This document shows, in pieces, positions 16,362 to 22,891 of a stretch of DNA of 32,697 nt. Location: assembly GCA_947446335.1 (NCBI GenBank), contig CANFGA010000003.1, forward strand, positions 1 through 32,697, written 5' to 3'. Under the pieces are notes generated by a model, which searched no databases, was not told the DNA's origin, and saw only the letters and a program-made list of their open reading frames with translations. How positions within the stretch are numbered: the first letter of the stretch is position 1; each line of letters starts with the position of its first letter. The position numbers and the translations under genes were made by a program. The stretch is from Oxalobacteraceae bacterium (GTDB taxonomy: Bacteria > Pseudomonadota > Gammaproteobacteria > Burkholderiales > Burkholderiaceae_D).

Positions 16362-16438
16362 AGTGAATCGCAAGAAATTTAGTTGACTTATTTTATATGT
16401 AAATGCATAGTGTTCACTAATGTTTCTTCTCAGTGAAT
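16362..16438 (+). promoter_or_regulatory. glnT promoter with three AGTGAAT-type elements
   Basis: TTGACT (16383-16388) and CATAGT (16406-16411) are separated by 17 bases, giving a good sigma-70 promoter with a start near 16418. Around it lie AGTGAAT (16362-16368), its near inverse GTTCACT (16412-16418) and AGTGAAT again (16432-16438). The second copy sits at the transcription start and forms an inverted repeat with the third (TTCACT / AGTGAA). A repressor bound there would block initiation; one of the three nearby regulators is a candidate. No -24/-12 sigma-54 site was seen. Confidence 0.55.
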
Positions 16439-16468
16439 ATTGCCTTCTACATGAATCGGAGCGATGAA

Positions 16469-17797
16469 ATGAACGAAGTTCAGGCACAAGCTTTTTTTGA
16501 GGAGCATCAGGTGAAGTTTGTCCTGGCACAGTTTGTCGATATCCATGGCGCAGCCAAGACCAAGGCGATCCCGGTCAAGCATTTCGGCGACATCTTGAAA
16601 AATGGCGCCGGATTTGCCGGTTTTGCGATCTGGGGCATGGGCATCGATCCGCATGGTCCCGACTACATGGCGGTGGGCGATCTGTCGACCTTGTCGCTGG
16701 TGCCATGGCAACCGGGCTTTGCGCGCATCGTTTGCAGCGGCCATGTGAACAAGAAGCCGCATCCAATCGATTCGCGTGTGGTGCTGCAAAAACAGGTGGC
16801 GCGCCTGCAAAAGCGCGGCTGGATCCTCAACACCGGGCTGGAGCCGGAATTTTCCCTGCTGCGCAAGGATGCGACGGGTGCCATCGCGCCATTCGATGCG
16901 ACCGATACGCTGGCCAAGGCGGGCTACGATTACAAGGGATTGAACCGCAGCACCGGCTATCTGGAAACTCTGGTGGCGGCCTTGCAGCAGGTCGATATCG
17001 ATGTATTCCAGATCGACCATGAAGACGCCAACGGCCAGTTCGAAGTCAATTACACCTATAGCGAGTGCCTGAAATCGGCCGACGATTTCGTCATGTTCAA
17101 GATGGCAGCCTCCGAGATCGCCAATGCGATGGGAATGATCTGTTCGTTCATGCCCAAGCCGTTCGCCAACCGGCCCGGCAATGGCTTGCATTTCCACATG
17201 TCGCTGTCCGATGGGGAATCGAACCTGTTCGCCGACAAGGACGATGTGCGCGGCCTGGGCTTGTCCAGGCTGGCCTATCACTTCACGGCCGGCTTGCTGG
17301 CCCATGCGCCGGCGCTCACCGCCTTGTGCGCGCCGACCATCAATTCGTACAAACGCTTGGTGGTCGGGCAATCTGTCACCGGCGCGACTTGGGCTCCGGC
17401 CTATATCAGTTACGGCAACAACAACCGCTCTTGCATGGTGCGCATTCCCGAAGGCCGGATCGAATTGCGTCTGCCCGATGGCGCGTGCAATCCCTACCTG
17501 GCCACGGCCGCGATGATCGCCGCCGGACTCGATGGCATCGATCGCGCGCTCGATCCGGGTGAACCGAACAACTTCAATTTGTATGACTTGTCTGCAGCGC
17601 AGTTGGCCGAACAAGGGATAGGCACCTTGCCGCAAAGCCTGTTTGATGCCGTCGCCGCGCTCGAGTCCGACCCGGTATTGTGCGAGCAATTGGGGCCGGT
17701 GGTCGCCGAATTTGCCCGGATCAAGAAAAGCGAACACAGCGACTACATGCGCCATGTATCGGACTGGGAAGTGTCGAAATATCTCGAATTGTTTTGA
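16469..17797 (+). CDS. glnT: GlnT-type glutamine synthetase-like ligase (possible gamma-glutamylmethylamide synthetase)
   Basis: A 442-residue ATP-dependent glutamate-amine ligase. Active-site features are E125-P-E127, the G-Q-F-E box (189-192), the N-G-L-H-F-H-M-S box (238-245), R-I-E-L-R (330-334), and N-L-Y-D-L (370-374), which resembles the adenylylation site of GlnA. Residues 1-80 form the beta-grasp domain. The ATG at 16469 is chosen because GGAG lies seven bases upstream; the frame also holds an ATG at 16451 and a GTG at 16433 without such a site. The family includes GlnT/GlnIII and gamma-glutamylmethylamide synthetase (GmaS), and the order with glxBCD matches methylamine assimilation loci. 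Ammonia versus methylamine specificity cannot be read from sequence. Confidence 0.85.
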   Translation: MNEVQAQAFFEEHQVKFVLAQFVDIHGAAKTKAIPVKHFGDILKNGAGFAGFAIWGMGIDPHGPDYMAVGDLSTLSLVPWQPGFARIVCSGHVNKKPHPIDSRVVLQKQVARLQKRGWILNTGLEPEFSLLRKDATGAIAPFDATDTLAKAGYDYKGLNRSTGYLETLVAALQQVDIDVFQIDHEDANGQFEVNYTYSECLKSADDFVMFKMAASEIANAMGMICSFMPKPFANRPGNGLHFHMSLSDGESNLFADKDDVRGLGLSRLAYHFTAGLLAHAPALTALCAPTINSYKRLVVGQSVTGATWAPAYISYGNNNRSCMVRIPEGRIELRLPDGACNPYLATAAMIAAGLDGIDRALDPGEPNNFNLYDLSAAQLAEQGIGTLPQSLFDAVAALESDPVLCEQLGPVVAEFARIKKSEHSDYMRHVSDWEVSKYLELF

Positions 17798-17836
17798 ACC
17801 CGCCGAATCTGTGATTGAAAAGAAGGAGCAAGGAAT

Positions 17837-18730
17837 ATGTGTGGAATAGTTGGATTGCTGATCAAAAATCCGCTGATGCGCGCACAACTGGGCCAGTTGT
17901 TGATGCCGATGATGCTGGGCATGACGCAGCGCGGGCCCGATTCTGCCGGACTGGCGGTCTACACCGAGCGCGCGCAGGGCGGCTTGAAATACAGCCTGTT
18001 TTGCGATGTCGATGGATTTTCCTGGGAACGCCTGGGGCAAGATTGCGAGGCGCATTTTGGCAAGAAAACAGCGCTGGTGATTCAGGGCCAGCACGTGGTT
18101 CTGACCTGCGATCTGGCGCCGGAGTTGTTCAAGCAGTGGCTGAGCGCGCATGCGCCGCAAGTGATTTTTCTCTCTGCCGGCCACAGCATCGAACTGTACA
18201 AGGATATCGGCACGCCAGCCGAGGTCGCCGAGCGCTACCAGTTTGGCAAGCTGCAAGGCAGCCATGCGATCGGACATACCCGGATGGCGACGGAATCGGC
18301 CGTGACGCCGAACCGGGCCCACCCGTTCACGGCGGGCGAAGACTTTTGTCTGGTGCATAACGGCTCCTTGTCGAATGCGCATGACTTGCGCCGCAAGCTG
18401 GAACCGCAAGGCATCCATTTCGATACCGACAATGACACCGAAGCTGCCTGCCGCTTTCTGGAATGGCGGATGCGCGAAGGCGATGATTTGTCGGCGGCGA
18501 TCACCCATGGTTTCGATGCACTCGATGGTTTTTATACCTTCCTGATCGGCACTGAAAATGCGATGGCGCTGGTGCGCGACCCGTTCGCTTGCAAACCGGC
18601 CGTGGTCGCGGAAACCGACGATTACGTCGCCATCGCTTCCGAGTTTCACGCTCTCGCGCATTTGCCCAATGTGAAAAATGCCACCATTTATGAACCTGCG
18701 CCCAAGGAAATTTACATATGGACAGTCTGA
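17837..18730 (+). CDS. glxB: Class II glutamine amidotransferase, GlxB / N-methylglutamate synthase subunit A
   Basis: A 297-residue Ntn-type amidotransferase with the nucleophile C2 directly after the initiator Met (M-C-G-I-V-G), Q-R-G-P-D-S-A-G (31-38), the H-T-R-M-A-T loop and V-H-N-G-S-L-S-N, as in glutamate synthase and PurF. It corresponds to the N-terminal domain of GltB made as a separate protein. It would hydrolyse glutamine, or gamma-glutamylmethylamide in the methylamine route, and pass the amine to the FMN subunit. GGAG in AAGAAGGAGCAAGG precedes the ATG. The gene overlaps glxC by 13 bases. Confidence 0.87.
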   Translation: MCGIVGLLIKNPLMRAQLGQLLMPMMLGMTQRGPDSAGLAVYTERAQGGLKYSLFCDVDGFSWERLGQDCEAHFGKKTALVIQGQHVVLTCDLAPELFKQWLSAHAPQVIFLSAGHSIELYKDIGTPAEVAERYQFGKLQGSHAIGHTRMATESAVTPNRAHPFTAGEDFCLVHNGSLSNAHDLRRKLEPQGIHFDTDNDTEAACRFLEWRMREGDDLSAAITHGFDALDGFYTFLIGTENAMALVRDPFACKPAVVAETDDYVAIASEFHALAHLPNVKNATIYEPAPKEIYIWTV

Positions 18731-19410
18731 ATTTCGATCTCAAAACCATCTCCTTGCGCGAAGTGAATCATTACTTGCACAACGATCTGGCCGGTAGCGG
18801 CGTGCAGCAAGTTCTGATCAGCAATCCCGATGGCGCCCACAACATTGCGGTCGGTTTGAACTTGCCAGTGGAGGTGATCATCGATGGCCATGCCGGCTAT
18901 TACGCAGCAGGGATGAACCAGCATGCCAACGTGACCGTCACCGGCAGCGCCGGCACGGGCGTGGCGGAAAACATGATGAGCGGCACGGTCCACGTCAAGG
19001 GGTTTGCCTCGAATGCGGCGGGCGCCACGGCCAATGGCGGCTTGTTGATCATCGATGGCGATGCCGGCTTGCGCTGCGGCATTTCGCTCAAGGGCGCCGA
19101 CATCGTGGTGGGTGGCTCGGTCGGCAGCTTTTCCGCCTTCATGGCGCAAGCGGGCAACCTGGTGGTTCTGGGCGATGCCGGGGAAGCGCTCGGGGACTCG
19201 ATTTACGAAGCGCGGCTGTTCGTGCGCGGCGCCGTGAAAAGCCTGGGCTCGGACTGCGAACAAAAGGAAATGGGAGACGAGGAATACAGCGTCCTCGCCG
19301 ATCTGTTGAAAAGATCGGGGCATGCCGATCTGAGCCCGGGCGAATTTCGCCTGTATGGATCCGCGCGCACCCTTTATAACTTCCACGTCGATAATTCAGG
19401 ATCCTACTAA
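18718..19410 (+). CDS. glxC: GXGXG-domain protein, GlxC / N-methylglutamate synthase subunit B
   Basis: A 230-residue protein corresponding to the C-terminal beta-helix (GXGXG) domain of glutamate synthase, with turns such as G-H-A-G-Y-Y, G-S-A-G-T-G, G-D-A-G-L-R-C-G and G-D-A-G-E-A-L-G-D-S-I-Y. In GltB this domain is structural and links the amidotransferase and FMN parts. The start lies 13 bases inside the end of glxB behind AAGGAA (18703-18708), and its stop overlaps the glxD start as TAATG, so the three subunits are translationally coupled and presumably made in equal amounts. Confidence 0.86.
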   Translation: MDSLNFDLKTISLREVNHYLHNDLAGSGVQQVLISNPDGAHNIAVGLNLPVEVIIDGHAGYYAAGMNQHANVTVTGSAGTGVAENMMSGTVHVKGFASNAAGATANGGLLIIDGDAGLRCGISLKGADIVVGGSVGSFSAFMAQAGNLVVLGDAGEALGDSIYEARLFVRGAVKSLGSDCEQKEMGDEEYSVLADLLKRSGHADLSPGEFRLYGSARTLYNFHVDNSGSY

Positions 19411-20744
19411 TGAGCGACCATCCTAAAGTCCCACGCACGCCGCCGCGTTTCTCTGCCACGTTCACGCCCGATACGATGGCAGAAATCCGGCGCGCCGCGG
19501 CCACCGGCATCTATGACATCCGTGGCGCCGGCGCCAAGCGCAAGCTGCCGCATTTCGATGACTTGCTGTTTCTGGGCGCGTCGATCAGCCGCTATCCGCT
19601 CGAAGGGTATCGCGAAACATGCGGCACCGATGTCATCCTCGGATCGCGCTTTGCCAAGAAACCGATCCATTTGAAAACGCCGGTCACGATCGCTGGCATG
19701 AGCTTTGGCTCCTTGTCGGGCGCGGCCAAGGAATCGCTCGGGCGCGGCGCCAGCATCGCCGGCACCAGCACCACCACCGGCGACGGTGGCATGACGCAGG
19801 AAGAGCGCGGCCACTCGTCGGTGCTGGTCTATCAATACCTGCCATCGCGCTACGGGATGAATCCGGACGATTTGCGCAAGGCCGATGCGATCGAAGTGGT
19901 GATCGGGCAGGGCGCGAAACCGGGCGGCGGCGGCATGTTGCTGGGCCAGAAAATCACGCCGCGCGTGGCCAAGATGCGCACCTTGCCTGAAGGGATCGAT
20001 CAGCGTTCATCGAGCCGCCATCCGGATTGGACCGGCCCAGATGACCTGGCCATCAAGATTGCAGAATTGCGTGAAATTACCGACTGGGAAAAGCCCATTT
20101 ACGTCAAGGTCGGCGCTACCCGTCCTTATTACGATACGGCGCTCGCCGTCAAAGCGGGCGCCGATGTGGTGGTGCTCGACGGCATGCAAGGCGGCACTGC
20201 GGCGACCCAGGAAGTGTTCATCGAACACGTAGGGATTCCTATCTTGGCCGCGATCGGTCCTGCGGTGCAGGCGCTGCGCGACTTGAACATGCATCGCAAA
20301 GTGCAATTGATCGTCTCCGGCGGCATCCGCAATGGGGCCGACGTGGCCAAGGCGCTGGCGCTGGGCGCCGATGCGGTGGCGATCGGCACCGCCGCCTTGA
20401 TCGCGCTGGGCGACAACGATCCGATCTACGAGGCCGAATACCAGGCGCTCGGCAGCACCGCCGGTGCCTATGATGACTGGCACGAAGGGCGCGATCCGGC
20501 TGGCATCACGACCCAGGATCCGGTGCTGGCGGCGCGCCTCGATCCGGTCAAGGCCGGACGGCGCCTGGCCAACTTTTTGTCCGTGATGACGATGGAAGCG
20601 CAAGTGATTGCGCGCGCCTGCGGCAAATCCCATCTGCACAATCTGGAACCGGAAGATCTGGTGGCGTTGACGGTGGAGGCGGCGGCGATGGCCAAGGTGC
20701 CGCTGGCAGGCACCGACTGGATTCCGGGCGCAGGAAAGTACTAG
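19410..20744 (+). CDS. glxD: FMN-binding glutamate synthase domain protein, GlxD / N-methylglutamate synthase subunit C
   Basis: A 444-residue TIM-barrel flavoprotein equal to the central and FMN domains of GltB. It carries A-G-M-S-F-G-S-L-S, G-Q-G-A-K-P-G-G-G-G, V-K-V-G-A, V-V-L-D-G-M-Q-G-G-T and S-G-G-I-R-N-G-A-D-V-A-K-A-L-A-L-G-A-D, the FMN phosphate site. It would reductively join 2-oxoglutarate with ammonia or methylamine released by GlxB. The place where GltB has its three-cysteine [3Fe-4S] motif reads G-D-N-D-P-I-Y-E-A-E-Y and holds no cysteine; the protein has only two cysteines in total. No GltD-like reductase is encoded in the window. The start is coupled to glxC by TAATG. Confidence 0.88.
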   Translation: MSDHPKVPRTPPRFSATFTPDTMAEIRRAAATGIYDIRGAGAKRKLPHFDDLLFLGASISRYPLEGYRETCGTDVILGSRFAKKPIHLKTPVTIAGMSFGSLSGAAKESLGRGASIAGTSTTTGDGGMTQEERGHSSVLVYQYLPSRYGMNPDDLRKADAIEVVIGQGAKPGGGGMLLGQKITPRVAKMRTLPEGIDQRSSSRHPDWTGPDDLAIKIAELREITDWEKPIYVKVGATRPYYDTALAVKAGADVVVLDGMQGGTAATQEVFIEHVGIPILAAIGPAVQALRDLNMHRKVQLIVSGGIRNGADVAKALALGADAVAIGTAALIALGDNDPIYEAEYQALGSTAGAYDDWHEGRDPAGITTQDPVLAARLDPVKAGRRLANFLSVMTMEAQVIARACGKSHLHNLEPEDLVALTVEAAAMAKVPLAGTDWIPGAGKY

Positions 20745-20749
20745 CCAAC

Positions 20750-20770
20750 TGCGCAGCCCGGTGCTGCGCA
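20750..20770 (+). other. Hairpin between glxD and glnK
   Basis: TGCGCAGC (20750-20757) pairs perfectly with GCTGCGCA (20763-20770) around a five-base loop, starting six bases past the glxD stop. There is no T-run after it, so it may reduce read-through or stabilise the upstream message rather than end transcription. Confidence 0.45.
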
Positions 20771-20839
20771 ATGTCGCTCAAGCAAGCATGTCAGGCAGCA
20801 GTGCTGGTGTGTTCCTGGATCGAAAACCGGTCAGAAAAA

Positions 20840-20856
20840 TTCAATCGAGGATTGAA
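20840..20856 (+). promoter_or_regulatory. Hairpin holding the glnK ribosome binding site
   Basis: TTCAATC (20840-20846), loop GAG (20847-20849), GATTGAA (20850-20856): a perfect seven-base-pair stem. The ribosome binding site GAGGA (20847-20851) lies in its loop and first stem bases, and the ATG follows two bases after the stem. If it folds in the message it should limit initiation on glnK. Confidence 0.5.
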
Positions 20857-20858
20857 GC

Positions 20859-21197
20859 ATGAAATTCATCACCGCTGTGATCAAGCCGTTCAAACTCGAT
20901 GAAATACGCTCTGCTGCTGTGCGACTGGGCGTGCATGGGATGACCGTGACCGAGGTCAACGGTTATGGCCGCTACGAGGGCCACATCGAATTGTATCGGG
21001 GCACCGAGTACCTGGTTGAATTCTTGCCGAAAATTAAACTGGAAGTGGCGCTCGACGATGCCATCGTCGAGCGCTTCATCGAGGCGATCGAACTCAATGC
21101 GCGTACCGGAAAGATCGGCGATGGCAAGATATTCGTGCATGAACTCGTCGCGGTGGTGCGCATTCGCACCGGCGAAACCGGCAACACGGCACTTTAG
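20859..21197 (+). CDS. glnK: PII nitrogen regulatory protein (GlnK-like)
   Basis: A 112-residue PII signalling protein that would bind ATP/ADP and 2-oxoglutarate and gate the ammonium transporter. It has the T-loop tyrosine Y51 in E-L-Y-R-G-T-E-Y, K58, the T-G-K-I-G-D-G-K loop (83-90) and R101/R103. The T-loop base reads G-Y-G-R-Y-E-G-H: position 39, normally glutamine that helps hold Mg-ATP and 2-oxoglutarate, is tyrosine, and position 40 is glutamate instead of lysine. This suggests changed 2-oxoglutarate sensing. Linkage to amtB 31 bases downstream identifies it as the transporter partner. The ribosome binding site GAGGA lies within a hairpin. Confidence 0.9.
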   Translation: MKFITAVIKPFKLDEIRSAAVRLGVHGMTVTEVNGYGRYEGHIELYRGTEYLVEFLPKIKLEVALDDAIVERFIEAIELNARTGKIGDGKIFVHELVAVVRIRTGETGNTAL

Positions 21198-21228
21198 CCA
21201 AGCAGCAATATAGACTAGGGGTAATCCA

Positions 21229-22725
21229 ATGAAAAAATCGTATTTGCGCTTTCTGGCGCTGATCGCGCTATTGCTGGCATTCGGCTGTTCGACCTTCACT
21301 TTTGCCGCGGACGCTGCACCGTCCGCCCAGGCGCTCGCCGGCGTTGCAGCAGCGGCCGAGTCCGCCGCGTTGGCGCTCATTGCGGCGCCAGCGCCAGTCC
21401 CCAACAAGGGCGACACCGCGTGGATGATGATCGCCACCATCATCGTCATCCTCATGGCCATTCCGGGATTGGCGCTGTTTTACGGCGGGATGGTGCGCTC
21501 GAAGAACATGCTGTCGATATTGATGCAGGTATTCACGATCTTTGCGACGATCATCGTCCTTTGGTGCGTGTATGGTTATTCGCTGGCCTTCACCGAAGGC
21601 GGCCCCTTCTTCGGCTCCTTCGATCGCGTATTGCTGAACGGAATTTGGAATCCGGTCACCGCCTCATTTTCGACCGCGGCCACCTTCAGCAAGGGCGTGG
21701 TCTTGCCCGAGTTCGTGTTCGTCGTGTTCCAGGGCAGCTTTGCGGCGATCACTTGCGCCATCATCGTGGGCAGCTTTGCCGAACGGGCCAAATTCTCTGC
21801 CGTGATGCTGTTCAGCATCCTCTGGTTCACCTTCTCGTATGTGCCGCTGGCGCACATGGTCTGGTTCTGGACTGGCCCGGACATGATCAAGGATGGCGCA
21901 ACGCTGGTCACCGAGGGCGCGAAAGCAGGGTATATTTTTCAAAAAGGCGCACTCGATTTCGCCGGTGGAACCGTGGTGCATATCAACTCCGCGATCGCCG
22001 GACTGGTGGGTGCTTATGTCATCGGCCCGCGCCTGGGCTACAAGCGGGAATCGATGGCCCCTCATTCCTTGACCATGAGCATGGTTGGCGCGTCCCTGCT
22101 CTGGGCCGGCTGGTTTGGCTTCAATGCCGGCTCTGCGCTGGAAGCGAACGATATTGCGGTGCTCGCGTTCGTCAATACCTTGATTGCCGCCGCTGCCGCC
22201 ACGCTCGCCTGGCTTGCCGGTGAATGGGTATTGAAAGGCAAGCCTTCGATGCTGGGCGCCATTTCGGGTTCGATTGCCGGACTGGTTGTCATCACGCCGG
22301 CATGCGGCCTGGTCGGACCTGGCGGCGCGCTGGTCCTGGGCACGATCGGCGGACTGGTGTGCTTGTGGGGCGTGAATGGCTTGAAGCGCTTGCTGGGCGC
22401 GGATGATAGCCTCGATGTCTTTGGCGTGCACGGGGTCGGCGGGATCGTCGGCGCGCTGCTGACGGGTGTCTTTGCCGCGCCATCCTTGGGTGGCCAGGGT
22501 CTGTTCGATTACGTGACCAACAAGGGATCAAGCGACGCGTATTCGATTTTGTCGCAAGTGTGGATACAGGCGCAGGCGGTCGGGATCACGCTGGTCTGGT
22601 CGGGGACGGTCGCCTTTGTCTCTTACAAGTTGGTGGACAAGCTGATCGGTTTGCGCCTGACGCAAGAGCAAGAGCGTGCCGGCCTGGACATCACCAGCCA
22701 CGGCGAGTCGGCCTATCATTCCTGA
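21229..22725 (+). CDS. amtB: Ammonium transporter (Amt family)
   Basis: A 498-residue inner-membrane protein with an N-terminal signal peptide (cut likely after T-F-A near residue 26), an Ala/Pro-rich spacer to about residue 60, then eleven transmembrane helices. The twin pore histidines are H251 (G-G-T-V-V-H-I-N) and H401 (D-V-F-G-V-H-G-V-G-G). Other family marks are F-Y-G-G-M-V-R-S-K-N and W-F-G-F-N-A-G-S. Amt proteins form trimers that carry ammonium and also methylammonium. It is about 70 residues longer than E. coli AmtB, chiefly from the N-terminal part. AGGGG (21217-21221) precedes the ATG. It closes the glnT-glxBCD-glnK run, consistent with feeding amine to that pathway. Confidence 0.92.
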   Translation: MKKSYLRFLALIALLLAFGCSTFTFAADAAPSAQALAGVAAAAESAALALIAAPAPVPNKGDTAWMMIATIIVILMAIPGLALFYGGMVRSKNMLSILMQVFTIFATIIVLWCVYGYSLAFTEGGPFFGSFDRVLLNGIWNPVTASFSTAATFSKGVVLPEFVFVVFQGSFAAITCAIIVGSFAERAKFSAVMLFSILWFTFSYVPLAHMVWFWTGPDMIKDGATLVTEGAKAGYIFQKGALDFAGGTVVHINSAIAGLVGAYVIGPRLGYKRESMAPHSLTMSMVGASLLWAGWFGFNAGSALEANDIAVLAFVNTLIAAAAATLAWLAGEWVLKGKPSMLGAISGSIAGLVVITPACGLVGPGGALVLGTIGGLVCLWGVNGLKRLLGADDSLDVFGVHGVGGIVGALLTGVFAAPSLGGQGLFDYVTNKGSSDAYSILSQVWIQAQAVGITLVWSGTVAFVSYKLVDKLIGLRLTQEQERAGLDITSHGESAYHS

Positions 22726-22751
22726 CCTCCGGCTCCGATCCCTGGTTGGCT

Positions 22752-22783
22752 CCCGGATCGCGTCAGCTCCGACGCGATCCGGG
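22752..22783. terminator. Strong hairpin after amtB, possible terminator
   Basis: CCCGGATCGCGTC (22752-22764) and GACGCGATCCGGG (22771-22783) form a perfect 13-base-pair GC-rich stem with a six-base loop, 26 bases past the amtB stop. A T-run is missing on either side, so it may act with Rho or as a message-end stabiliser. Confidence 0.55.
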
Positions 22784-22824
22784 ATAGGCGCAGGCCGCGG
22801 CTATCGATAACTTTCTGACCATGA

Positions 22825-22853
22825 CTTGTAATCGCCTTGATGATCCCCATTTG
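22825..22853 (+). promoter_or_regulatory. Sigma-32 (heat shock) promoter of htpG
   Basis: CTTGTAA (22825-22831) and CCCCATTTG (22845-22853) are separated by 13 bases. The known sigma-32 consensus is CTTGAAA and CCCCATnT with a similar spacer, so this is a close match with one -35 mismatch. It lies 39 bases before the htpG start, and htpG is a classic heat-shock gene. Confidence 0.8.
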
Positions 22854-22891
22854 CAAAAAATCCGTACGATCAACAAGACAACGAGGCGAAC

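Larger units (their letters stand above)
16139..16468. other. Intergenic region between hutD and glnT
   Basis: No gene is seen here. The stretch holds a rho-independent terminator at 16208-16243, an AT-rich promoter at 16383-16411, and three copies of a seven-base AGTGAAT-type element between 16362 and 16438. It separates the oxidoreductase/hutD transcript from the glnT-glxBCD run. Confidence 0.7.

Noticed and set aside
16430..18661. A 743-residue leftward open frame opposite glnT and glxB
   Set aside because: It is a shadow of two well-supported genes and shows no recognisable motif.
20745..20858. Sigma-54 promoter before glnK
   Set aside because: PII/Amt genes often have one, but no GG-N10-GC pattern with a good TGGCAC/TTGC context was seen.
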